A stretch of 64,000 nt of DNA. It comes from Amoebophrya sp. A120 (lineage: Eukaryota > Sar > Dinophyceae > Syndiniales > Amoebophryaceae). The position numbers and the translations under genes are program-made. Below the pieces are notes generated by a model. It worked only from the letters and a program-made list of their open reading frames with translations. It ran no database searches and had not been told where the DNA came from. Positions 11,174-21,700 of this stretch are shown here, in pieces (position 1 is the stretch's first letter; each line of letters begins with the position of its first letter). The stretch covers positions 11,410,591-11,474,590 of the forward strand of contig CAJINV010000002.1 in the NCBI GenBank assembly GCA_905178155.1. The letters run 5' to 3'.

Positions 11174-14100
11174 TTAGTAGTGTTTGCTACTCACCCCATT
11201 GTAGTAGTTGCTGTTGGCGTTGTAGTAATTCCCGCTACTGCCTCCGTTGTTGTAGTAGGAGTTGTTAGTTCCACCACCAGCACCACCGTTGTAGCGTTTG
11301 TAGTTGTATCGCGAGCCCGCTGGCGCTCCGCCTTTGCCGCGGGACTTCGATTTTTTGCGCGAATTCGGGTCGGAACTCCGTGCGTGGTTGGCGTTGCTGT
11401 CGTCGTTGGCGTTTTTCAATTCGCCAAGGTCGGCCGCCACGTTGTGGCTCGAGACGTGCCGCGCGACCGGCTGCAGCGCGCGCTGCGCCCCGTCTTCGTC
11501 CACAATGATGGTCGCGTGCTCCTTTTCGTGGTCCACAACAGCACTGCCCTCCCGTTTTTGAACTATCCGTCCGGCAGCACGACGGGGCGTCCGCGAACCT
11601 CCTCCTGAGGTGTTCCGCTTGGTTTTTTTCATCTGCGTGGTCCAGTCGACTGCTGCAGCAGGGGGACCGGATTCAGCTGCAGGTTTCGGCCGACGCTCAA
11701 CCGAAATGTTATTCCCATCCACGTCAATCGCACTCTTCACCGCCGAAAAGGCTGCCGGTGGTTCCAGGCTGCGCGCCTCGGACACAACGGACAAAATTTC
11801 GTCAGAGTTCGGCTCCGGGTACAGCAGCATGTCGTCCTTGGTCGTCTTCCGCGCGGCCGCGGCCTCGTCCGAGGAGGACGGAACAACGAGCGTATCGTGG
11901 TTGCTGGAGGACGAGCAGCTGGTGCCGGAAGTAGAACAAGAGGGCGTGCGCGTCGAGCGCTGGCGTTGACCAAGAGAACTACGCGCTGCGTTCTTTTTGC
12001 TGTTGATCTTTTCCGCTTCGACCGCTTTCTCCTGCTCCGCGTCTTGGACAAGCAGCGCCGCGGTGTTTACCTGCAACAGAAACTCGTCGATCTTCTCATC
12101 GTCCCAGACCGTTGCGCCACGCTTCGACGCGGCCCCAGGGGTGGACGCAGAATTGTTTTGTTCCGAGTCCGTAGCGTTTTCGCTGTGGATTTGGAACCGC
12201 TCGATCTCAGACGCGCTGTCGTTGTGGATCTTGAAGCGCAGCACAGGCTGATTGTTCCCTGTAGTCGATCTCCCGCCGCCGGCGCGCTTCTTCCAGTCCC
12301 CCGTTGCGGTCTGGCTCTCGACGCCTTCTGGTCCTCGGGCTACAGCTGCACCGTGAAGATCGTCCTCGGAATTCGTCTTCGGCGCTTCCTTGTCCGACTC
12401 GCTTTTCACCGGTTTCAGCATGCTGGAGAAACCGCTCGTCTTCGGTGTCGGCATGCCGATCACGGAGCTGGCCGCGGACGTGGTGCCGGAGCTCGACCAG
12501 TGGGCTGTGAACGCGCGCAGCGACTCGCGGAAGTGCGACCCCTCGAGGAAGGTCGCTGCGGGACGACGCGAGGTGCTGGAGCCCGCTTCTTCCGGCGCTG
12601 CTCCCTCCGCAGACAACGGAACTACAGAGTCAACCGTTTCATCTTGTTGCTGCTCTTGCACCGGAGGCAGCTGCCGGTTCGCGAATTCGTCGGAGGAAGA
12701 GGACACCTCCCGCGAGGACGAGCTGTTGTCCGAAGTGGAGGAGTACCGGCCACTGCCGGAACCCGAAGACGCCATGGTGGTCTGCGTCGCCAGCGCGCGG
12801 GACTTGCGGTAAATGGGTTTCTTCCCTGTCACCAGCGCGGACACGCCGCGCACAGCCTCCTGCTGCACCGAATGATCTCCACCACTGTTCGACGACGACA
12901 CCGCGGACTGCGTTTCCTCGAGGCCGGAGGACGAGTTGCACAGGAAGGGCACGGCCTCCGCGCCGTCGCAGGTAGATGCGGCTGCACTCGAAAAATCATG
13001 CTGCTCCGCCTCCGGGTCCGAGGCCATGATATCCTTCTTCCGCAGGTTCCAGCTCCCGCGCAGGTGCATCGAAGGATTCAGGTGGATGTGGATCGGCGCT
13101 GGGGGCGCGTTTTGGTTTTGCTCCACAGCGCCGTGGCCCACCGCTGGTCGTGTAGTGCCGGCTGCTCCTGCGCCGCTGCTGATGAAGTTCCCGATCTTTT
13201 TGACGGGAACAAGTCGCGCCATGTCCTGACGCTGCACGAACTCGTTGCCCGACATGCGGACGGACTTCGGCGAGAAAGCGAAGTGGTGCATGGTGAACAT
13301 GCCCGCGGGGATTTGCATGAACGGGGTGACAATCAGCGGCGACTGCACGAACATGTCCTGCATCACGCGGTAGCCGAGGTGCAGGCGGGACCCGAAGGAC
13401 AGTTCCCCCGACGACCAGGCGTCCGTGTGCACGAAGTACGTCTTGCGCGTGTACCGCAGCTGGTTGCTCAACCCCGGCACCATCTGCGCCGCGGGGGTGA
13501 TGGTGTCGCGGAAAAGCAGCTTGCACTGTTCTTTCGCCCGCTGGAACACGGTGGATTTGTTGCTTCTCCCGCCTTTATTCAAGTTGTTCAGCAGCTCCTC
13601 CACGTCCTCCGGCCGCACGACGGGGACCGCGTTGGTCTTGCGCGTGCACAGCGGATGGTAGCGGCCCTGCGCCGCCTGGACGGCGATGCTGGCGCCAATG
13701 ATGACGGACAGGTTCATCATGATCACGACGTACAGAGCCAAAAACCCGAAAATCATCAGCGGTAAGGGCTGTGCGGGCTCGCGTCCGGATTCGAGGAGCG
13801 GAAGTTGCAACAAAAGGTACACACAGAAGAGCGACTCCAGCAACCCGGGACTGCAACCCCCGCTGACGGAGACGTTCATCAAGTACTGGTACTTCCAGAA
13901 CAGCGTGAAGCGGGTGAGCATCATGGAAGAAGCCGCGGAGACACGATCCGTGAACAACTTCTGCTTCTGCTTGTGGGCGGGCGCAGTTGTACCTTCTTCC
14001 TTCTCCACCCGGTACAGGTGCGCGTCCTCCGATGCTTCGTACTCGTCGGACTCGACGCCGTCGTCGGAGTAGACCGCGCTGCTGTACTGCGAGAGGCTGC

Positions 14101-17020
14101 GCCACTGGAGATTTTCCTGAATGCGGGCCTGGGACAGTTCCATGTTCCACATCTGCAGCAGCGCGATGGTGAAGTAGCCCTGCACCTCCGCGACGTCGCG
14201 GGCGAGGGCGCGCCAGTTGGCAAACTCCTCGACCCAGTTGCCCCCCGTCTCGTTGGACACCTTCAGACCGCAAAAACTGGCCGGCAGCCAGATCGGCTTC
14301 AGCTGCAGAAAGGCGGGAACGGCGCAAGCGTCGGACTCCGCTTCGCTGTCCGAATTGTCGTGCGGGGACCCGGTGGAATGGGCGGATCTCGTAGTAGTTC
14401 CCACCTGGGGTGGAGGGCCATCGACATCGTCGGCGGTGCTGTCGTAGAAGTTGTTTTGGTCCGCACCAACGCTGCCGGTGTTCGCAGCAGCCATCAGCGC
14501 CTGCTCCTCCTGCTCCTCCTCCTCCACGATCTGCTTCTGCGAGGGCGGGCGGAAGGATTTCTTCCACCACTGCTTCCAGCGGTTGGCGCGCTTCCGTCCG
14601 CCGGACAGCCAGGTGTTGGACCCGGCCACCTCTGCGTTGCGCTGCGGCGTCTCCGCGGAGATCAAGCGCTCCACCTCCTTGAAGATGTACTCGTTCTCCA
14701 CCATCTCCTCCTCCAGCATCACGCAGTTCTCCATCCGGCCATCCGGGGCGCGCTGCAGCAGCGGCGTGCGCATCAGCTTCTGGTTCCGCGCGAACTTCTC
14801 CGCGGCGATCCTCTGCAACTGCAGCATCTGCCGCTTCTGCTGCACCTCCCGCTGCGCCGCGACGGCCTTCCGGATCGCACAGGCCTGCTCGACCAGCCGC
14901 TGCTGCTCTTCGGGGGACCGCAGGTCTTCGTCCTCCATCTGCTCCTTCTCGAGCTGCTCCAAGTGCTCCTCGTCCAGCTTGATCTGCTTCTCGATCAGAT
15001 CCATCCACCGCTCGGACAGAACCGCCTTCGCGGCCACGACCGCGCCGACGTTCTGGGAGTCGGACGAGATGCCGTCCACGAAGTGGTTGTTCACAAGCAG
15101 GTCCAGATTCAGCGAGAAACAGCGCTTGTCCACGGCGCTCGCGAGGGTGGACGAGGAGGCGCCCTCGTTCCACCACAGGTTGGCGCACTGCTGCAGGGTG
15201 CGGTACATGGCGCCGGCACGGACAAAGCCGAAATTCAGCTTTTCGTAGCTGCGGAGGTGCAGCACCGGGGGCTGGAAGATGGTGTGCATCGCGGAGGGGT
15301 GCTCGCGGTGCGTCTTCCGGTTCTGCAGGTCCAAAATGTCCAAGCTCAGCTTCGGCAAGTAGTTGTGGTGCAGGAAGGCGTGCGCGTCGCAACACGTGAT
15401 CCAGGCGTTGCCGTCGGAAACGAACTGATTTTTGTTCTTTGCGGCCCTTTCGTCGTTCGTCGTGGTCGACGTCCCGCTCTGCTGGTCGTGCTGCTCCTGT
15501 ACGCGGAGCCACTCCTGCACTGACAGCACGCCCCAGCTGTACTTCGAGGCGGTGAGCGACTCAGCCTGCGGCAGATGCGCGGGCGCGTCGATGACGCGCA
15601 GATCCAGGAACTTGTGTTTGTTCTTCGCCACCAACTTGGTCAGCAGTTGCTGCTTCTGCTGCATTTGTTGCTCCCGGCGAGCCGCGACTTCCGAAGTTGA
15701 TGCAGTGCCATAGGAGTTGCTCATCATCTCTGCAGTCGAACTGTCACCGCCGTTCGTGCCGTCGGCTGCGTTCTTCGCGCTGCACTTCAGCAAAAAGAGG
15801 ACGACGTGCTGCTCACAAAAGGTCGGGCCAGGAGAAGTGCTGTCCGCATCGGCTGCGCCCCTGATGGCTTGGTACGCCGCGACTTGGTCGATCCACATTT
15901 GCAAATGGTGGTGCTCGTTGAGCTCGCTGTTTTGCAGCATCAAGTTGTCCGGCAACGGCAGCAGCAGGAAGTGCTTCGGGAGTTCCAGACTCTGCACCTG
16001 GCCCTCCTGGCCCTGGCGGGCGGCGAAGAGGTTCTGCAGAAAGGTCACCTTTTTCGCAAACCGATCCGCCCAATCGATGTCACACGTGCCATTGATGTTC
16101 CAGTACGCCGCCAGCGCGCCGATCACTTGCCGCACCGCGAACAGCGCCATGAGGAGCAGCACGGGGAAGCCCGTGAAGTAAAAGAAAGGCATGCTCAAGT
16201 GCGACGCCGGGACGACCAGCGGCGGGGCGACTTTCGCCGCGGCCTTGGGGTCGTTGACCGTGCTGGTGGGAATCGTCGCCGGCGCGAAGGGTGGCACAAT
16301 TCCGGCCGCGGCGGGGTGCTGGCCTTCGGGTGCGGCTGCAACTGGAGGGCCCATGAACATGCGGGTAATGAACAACGAAACCCAGACCACAATCGTCACC
16401 CAGAAAACCACAAGCGGGCTGCGGAACGCCCACTTTGCATTCCACGTATTCTGCGCATTCGCGGCGTTTTGGTTGGACGCGCTGCTCCAGCTGTGAAAAA
16501 CCGCCGGCTTCTTGATCACGACCATAGGGTTGTTCTGCTGGTCTCGATCTTTTGGCCCGTGGTCCGCGAGCGCGTCCTGCGCCAACAAGTGCGCCCGCGG
16601 TCCGCGGGCGCGCAGGGGGAAATAGCCCATGGCGTCGCACCGATTGATCGGCGGTATCTGCTGGTGGCGTGTGTTGTCGTCCGTGGCACCGTCCTGGGCC
16701 TGCGTTGGTGTGGGCGACAGATAGGAAACAACCGGGGTGGGTTGCTCGACATCTCGTCCTCCAGAAGTCGCCTCTTTGGAGGAGAAAATTCCGTTGATTC
16801 GTGCGCGCAACGACGCGATTCGGCTCTGGTTCGCTCGCGTAAGTGCCGCAACTGCGCTGTTGCTGCTCGCTGCGGACGATACCGCACCAGAAGCTTGCTT
16901 TTTGGAGGTGCTAGTACCGCTAGACGGGCCGCGCTTTTTGCCTCTTGCTTTGCTGCTGCCGCTCGCACTACTTGCACTGCGCTTGGCGCTGCTGGCCGAG
17001 CTCTCAGCGCTCGAAGTCAT
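11174..17020 (-). CDS. Divergent GT2-like membrane protein, intron-less, 1948 aa
   Basis: A single uninterrupted frame from ATG 17020 to TAA 11174. Order of features: Ser/Ala/Lys-rich N terminus (1-60); membrane helices near 190-218 and 275-305; a glycosyltransferase-2-like core in which the family's DxD site reads D-A-H at about residue 545 (WITCCDAHAFL); a region near 649 (DGISSDSQN) where an acidic catalytic pair would be expected; a long Glu/Gln-rich coiled coil (about 665-760); a WRALARDVAEVQGYFTIALL helix near 937 matching the post-catalytic helix of the GT2 gene at 30688-35067; two or three further membrane helices (about 1057-1110); then roughly 700 residues of Ser/Thr-rich disorder and a Gly/Asn/Tyr-rich tail. 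The homology is from visual alignment to that neighbour. Loss of the acidic residues suggests a non-catalytic relative or changed chemistry. A strong donor (GTGAGT at about 11190) before the stop may mean one more short exon. Confidence 0.75.
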   Translation of the reverse strand: MTSSAESSASSAKRSASSASGSSKARGKKRGPSSGTSTSKKQASGAVSSAASSNSAVAALTRANQSRIASLRARINGIFSSKEATSGGRDVEQPTPVVSYLSPTPTQAQDGATDDNTRHQQIPPINRCDAMGYFPLRARGPRAHLLAQDALADHGPKDRDQQNNPMVVIKKPAVFHSWSSASNQNAANAQNTWNAKWAFRSPLVVFWVTIVVWVSLFITRMFMGPPVAAAPEGQHPAAAGIVPPFAPATIPTSTVNDPKAAAKVAPPLVVPASHLSMPFFYFTGFPVLLLMALFAVRQVIGALAAYWNINGTCDIDWADRFAKKVTFLQNLFAARQGQEGQVQSLELPKHFLLLPLPDNLMLQNSELNEHHHLQMWIDQVAAYQAIRGAADADSTSPGPTFCEQHVVLFLLKCSAKNAADGTNGGDSSTAEMMSNSYGTASTSEVAARREQQMQQKQQLLTKLVAKNKHKFLDLRVIDAPAHLPQAESLTASKYSWGVLSVQEWLRVQEQHDQQSGTSTTTNDERAAKNKNQFVSDGNAWITCCDAHAFLHHNYLPKLSLDILDLQNRKTHREHPSAMHTIFQPPVLHLRSYEKLNFGFVRAGAMYRTLQQCANLWWNEGASSSTLASAVDKRCFSLNLDLLVNNHFVDGISSDSQNVGAVVAAKAVLSERWMDLIEKQIKLDEEHLEQLEKEQMEDEDLRSPEEQQRLVEQACAIRKAVAAQREVQQKRQMLQLQRIAAEKFARNQKLMRTPLLQRAPDGRMENCVMLEEEMVENEYIFKEVERLISAETPQRNAEVAGSNTWLSGGRKRANRWKQWWKKSFRPPSQKQIVEEEEQEEQALMAAANTGSVGADQNNFYDSTADDVDGPPPQVGTTTRSAHSTGSPHDNSDSEAESDACAVPAFLQLKPIWLPASFCGLKVSNETGGNWVEEFANWRALARDVAEVQGYFTIALLQMWNMELSQARIQENLQWRSLSQYSSAVYSDDGVESDEYEASEDAHLYRVEKEEGTTAPAHKQKQKLFTDRVSAASSMMLTRFTLFWKYQYLMNVSVSGGCSPGLLESLFCVYLLLQLPLLESGREPAQPLPLMIFGFLALYVVIMMNLSVIIGASIAVQAAQGRYHPLCTRKTNAVPVVRPEDVEELLNNLNKGGRSNKSTVFQRAKEQCKLLFRDTITPAAQMVPGLSNQLRYTRKTYFVHTDAWSSGELSFGSRLHLGYRVMQDMFVQSPLIVTPFMQIPAGMFTMHHFAFSPKSVRMSGNEFVQRQDMARLVPVKKIGNFISSGAGAAGTTRPAVGHGAVEQNQNAPPAPIHIHLNPSMHLRGSWNLRKKDIMASDPEAEQHDFSSAAASTCDGAEAVPFLCNSSSGLEETQSAVSSSNSGGDHSVQQEAVRGVSALVTGKKPIYRKSRALATQTTMASSGSGSGRYSSTSDNSSSSREVSSSSDEFANRQLPPVQEQQQDETVDSVVPLSAEGAAPEEAGSSTSRRPAATFLEGSHFRESLRAFTAHWSSSGTTSAASSVIGMPTPKTSGFSSMLKPVKSESDKEAPKTNSEDDLHGAAVARGPEGVESQTATGDWKKRAGGGRSTTGNNQPVLRFKIHNDSASEIERFQIHSENATDSEQNNSASTPGAASKRGATVWDDEKIDEFLLQVNTAALLVQDAEQEKAVEAEKINSKKNAARSSLGQRQRSTRTPSCSTSGTSCSSSSNHDTLVVPSSSDEAAAARKTTKDDMLLYPEPNSDEILSVVSEARSLEPPAAFSAVKSAIDVDGNNISVERRPKPAAESGPPAAAVDWTTQMKKTKRNTSGGGSRTPRRAAGRIVQKREGSAVVDHEKEHATIIVDEDGAQRALQPVARHVSSHNVAADLGELKNANDDSNANHARSSDPNSRKKSKSRGKGGAPAGSRYNYKRYNGGAGGGTNNSYYNNGGSSGNYYNANSNYYNGVSSKHY

Positions 17021-18704
17021 TTTCGGAATAATCTTGAAATTTAAGAATTACAAGTAGGTTGTTTAGGTAAAAATGAACGGGATAATTGAAATTGTTTGTG
17101 ACGGGTACAACTTAGAAGTAAAAAATGTCGAATTTACAAATGCGGTCGTTATTTAATTGTGTTTCGGAACACAAAATTTTTGAAAAAGTAAATACCCTTC
17201 TCGATAATATTTAGCTTTTTGAGGTCTTCATGTAAGAGTCGTCATGTGCAATTGCAATCGAACGACCGACTGCATCTTCGATAAACGAATCATGTTCGGT
17301 GAAAATAATCCGCGGAGGGGGGAATAAGGTTTTAATAAATGTCGTCATTGCAACAAAATGATATAGAGTCGTGGGGTGCACAAGATAAAGCAAGATACAA
17401 AAAAAGGCACAACCACTACAGCAACACAGAGCGCGACTTCGAGTCCCTGTCAAAGACAAGGCTAAAGTCGAACTTGTGGTGCAGAATAGTAGGCCCGACA
17501 CTGACTTGTACCTGGGTGGAGAGTAGAAAAGTCAAGTGGCAAGTGGCACGAGCAACAGGACCACGATAATGAGAGAAAAGTATGAGCCGCAGCCGCGGTT
17601 CTCATTTCTGATTCTGTACAATGAATTATGTGTCGCACGAAGAGAATGTGAACGAAATGTACGCATGATGAAGCGACCAGGTGTCCGAATCTGACTATGG
17701 ATGGACTGGACGAGCAGCACCGAAAAAGCGATCATGCAAAACCGCGAAAACCTAGTTTGTACCGAAGGCGAAGACACGTTTTCCGTGAGAAGCAGTGACG
17801 CAAGCTAGTTCATCTTAAATGCCAATCTACGATGACGATACAATTAGTACGAAACAAAACTGCCTTGAAAGCAGACAGAACGAAATAATGCCTAAAACCG
17901 ACACACAATTCTTTTCCTTTTCGCAAGCTGAGAATGCAAAGCGGAAACCGACCTGGAAATTCTGTTTTGCAGCTCCACGGCGGACCGAATAAAACTCATG
18001 CTCAAGGGCGCATGATTTCATCTGCGTCGAGACACGAACAACGACAACAACAGCAAAAATACTCTCCCGACTACGGGCGGTGTTGAGTAAAATCGAGGAG
18101 GACAGACGTAAAAAGATTTTCATCGGTATCAATTCACTTTCATTTTTGCGTCGCCAAAATCTTTTGTAAAGAAAATCAGTGCACACACCAGCCGAAAATT
18201 GTATGCGTCGACGAAGCGTGAGGGCACACTTTTGGCACAGTCAAAAGCCATGCGGATTCGGCACATCCTGTTGTTCTTCGCGGTCGCATACAAAAGATCA
18301 TATAAGTGGTTACACGTTGCTATTGTCGTCATTTTAATGTCGTTTGGTGTCGCTTTCGCTTACAAGAATTTATTCGCACTTTTTTTGCTTGGAGTAGGAG
18401 TCGTGTCGTCAATCAACAGCACCAATGCTGTCCCTGTCGCTATTGACCAAAATATTCGAAGAAAAAGGAAGAAGGAGCTCCGGCTCACTAGCCTAATACA
18501 GAGCTGTCCATGTCCATGAGAGTACTACCTGACGACAAACAGCAACACGATGGTGAAGAAGTTCGACATTTCGCACTCGGAAAGATGCAGCTCCCGTGAT
18601 ACCAATATTCGCACCACACGCTATTGATGTTGTCAAGTAGCACCATCGTGTCAACGGTTTCTGTGAAACTAGTCAGGCGCGCGGGTGCTGCCGATCATGT
18701 CTCT
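17021..18704. other. Intergenic region, 1.7 kb, no supported gene
   Basis: AT-rich. Several frames of 70-120 codons exist on both strands (for example 18186-17827 minus and 18199-18519 plus, the latter with two hydrophobic stretches), but they overlap one another, show no motif and have compositions like noncoding DNA. No introner ends, tandem repeats or RNA genes seen. Confidence 0.45.
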
Positions 18705-21700
18705 TCATGAGAAGAAGCTTGAACTCGTCATGTTGACAGCACCGCCGCGCACCATTACATTGGGAGCCGGGGAAAGCACAGAGGACGCCAAATAGTTGTC
18801 GATCGTGCCCGCCAGAATCTTCTGCAGTTCCTCGGGCCCGTAGGCGAATATCACCGGCTCTGGTAGCACTTCAAGGACCATCAAGCGAATTTGCTCTGCG
18901 ATCTGACTCTGCCCATTAGCTTCATCGTTTGAAGATGATGACCCAAGAATCCCCTGTGCTCCCGGCGGCTGCTGCATCAGCCCCGCCCCGGCGGCGGCCG
19001 CGGCGTTGTTTTGGTTCAAGTGGCAGTGCCTGAAGTCGCCGTAGCGAACGAGGCACAGGCTGTCGTACTTCTCCGACCGCGGGAGCCGCACCATCCCGCG
19101 CTTGCTCCCGCCGGCCGCCGTGCTGTGCCTGAGCATTTTCAGCAGCGAATGTTCAAACGTCGCCCGGCTGTCGTTGTGCTCGTAGTGTGCGGAACGGAAA
19201 AAATCCAGCAGGAGCTCGAAAAAGTGACGGAAAAAGTACTCCGCCAGATACTCGCTGAGGAACACGTTCGTTGCGGCGCCGCTGGCGGTCTGGAACGAGG
19301 TCTGCTGCTGGCTCATCGCGGCCTCGTTCTGCTTGATCCAGGCGGCCTGCAGTTTCTGCTTCTGCAGAAGTTCGAGCAAGAGCTGGAGCAGCACCACTCG
19401 CGCGTGCACGAGCGGTTTGAGCAGCTGCAAACTCAGCAACAGCAGGTTCAACGACAAAAAGGCCTGCGGTTGGTGATGGTCCAGAAGATTCGTTCCATTT
19501 ATTAGCATCATTTGGTGCAGCTGTCCATTTGTTCCGGGCTGCTGGTAGCTGCTGTTTCGGCCGAGCAGCTGGTTTACGAAGGTGTCCTGAACGAATTGCC
19601 CCGCTGGACTGTTTGGATCCGAGTTCGACCGGGGGCGGGTTTCTGAACAAAAGCTCGCCTTGTGCCAGGTGAGGCATAGCAGAAGGAATTCTTGTATGGG
19701 GAAGTTACTGTGGAGCCAGCTGCTGGGAAGTTGAATTTGCCGCACGATCGGCTGCTTGGAACCGTCGTGGTTTGAAGATCCTCCGGGTGGGCTCGCCGTG
19801 TCCATGATAGAGGAGGAGTTGTTGTTTTCCCCCCCACCTCCTGTGGTCCTGCCCCGGTCTTGCGTCGCGCCGCTTTGCGATTTTCGGCGAGAAGAGGAGG
19901 AGGAAGAGCTTGATCCTCCTCCAGACGCGGCCGTGGCGCTTCCAGCAGCTTTGTTCAGTTTCCCGACTGACGCATGGTACGCCTCGATGTTTTGCTCGAC
20001 CAGCGCCTGGTTGCTCATCGCCCACTCCTGCCAGATCGGCTGAATGAAGACGTTCTCCGAGAGGTTCTGCTGCAACTGCACTTGCAGAGCATTCCCGCTT
20101 TGACTTTGGCTCGACGCCGAAAAAGTAGACCCTGCTCCACTCTGCTGCCGTACTGACAAATGGTAGTTCGCATAGGGGTAAACCAGGAGCAAAAGCTTCA
20201 TCCCGCCCGTGAAATCGTCAGCAAAATTTGCGGCCGCGGCGCCGGCGGACAGATTCATTTTCGCTGCTGCAGATCCCTGGTGGGTAGGCGCGCCCCCCGC
20301 TTCGGACAGCGAGCTGTCGACCGAGGGTTCACGGCTGCTGCACGATGTGGCTTCCTGGAAGAATTTCCGTGCGTGCGGCAACACTGATTTCGACTCGCAC
20401 AGGTGCAACGCATGGGGAATCAAATCCCTCAGGTACAGTGCACAGAGTTGTTTCATGGTCGGTGTGAAGGTTGCGCGCAGCACGTAGTTGGTCTGTTGAT
20501 GCTGGTGTGCTGGTGCACGGCCAGGTACGTTACTTGTTCCTCCAGGGTTGTTCATCTGCGCAAACACGTTCAACACGCGATCGCAGGGAAGCTCCACCGT
20601 CGTCTGCTCCTGCGCGTTCTCGTTGGCAATCATGGCGAGTAGCTCTACCTTCGTCAACCACCTTCCGTTGTGCTGAAACCGCCACTCCTCGTGACCGAGA
20701 GGCAGCAAATTCACCAAATCCGAACTGGACGCGCGCGCCTTCGTCGGGGTCATCTCACCCGGCGGGACGGGCGCGACCGTGATTTGCGAATTTATGATGG
20801 CGCCGACCGTCAGCGAGGAATCGACGTAGAAAGTGAAAAGCGTGCAAAACTCGAGAAACAAGTCCCGGTCCAGGACACTCGAGATCGGCATCAGGGCCTG
20901 CAGCCACTGCTCTTGTCTGCGACGGTTCAACAGTGGGGAGCGCAGCACAGTCAAGAACAAAAGTTTACACTCTTTCACCGTCGGCACCGCCGAGGATTTC
21001 ACGCCCGGCTCCTTCTTTCCGCTCTGCAGTGATCCCGGCCCTCCCGTGGTACTGTTCGTCGTTGTTGGCGTGTCTGCCTTGGCCGGGTCGAGATTGCGGT
21101 AGCAGTCCCCGAGCATGACCAGGCTGACTTCCAACAGCTGCTCAATCATGACATTGTCGTCGCCACTGGCGTCCGAACTGTTTGCTGCTCCCTTGTTCCT
21201 GTTGTCAGACTTGTGGTCCAGTAGATTGTTGCTCTGGTACTGCTGCACTATCGTTTGCACCAGTTCCAGCAATGCCATACGCACCATCAGCTGCGTTTGC
21301 TCCGCGCGCCAGAGACCAAGAAGCGTTTGAAGCATCTGCGCCTTCGCTTCACACCTGAAAATAATTACATACTGCCGAATAATGCTGACAGTCAAATTGT
21401 CTTGCTAGATCCTGCTACGCATCTTCACGGTAGCTTGTTCTCGTGCAGCGGCACCCGCAGCAGTGAAGCTGGACATGTGAAAATGAAATGCGCAACAGAT
21501 GGCTACAAAAAAAAGCAGAGTGTAAAATTAACTCGAAGACCGTGGCTGCAAGATCAAAACTGAATTTATTACTACCCGCCCACGCCTTCCTCCAAAATTT
21601 TCCTGACCAGGGACAGACACCGCCACTGTGTGGTGGGATTTGTCACTTCTCTCAACAGCAGAACCAATGCCTCGGACAGCGCCGCCTGGATCTGTTCCCA

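Noticed and set aside
11897-17044. Very long plus-strand frames (400-620 codons) opposite the GT2-like gene
   Set aside because: They are mirror frames of a GC-rich, Ser/Ala/Glu-biased coding strand. Their products are Arg/His/Leu-rich without any motif, while the minus strand gives membrane helices and GT2 features.
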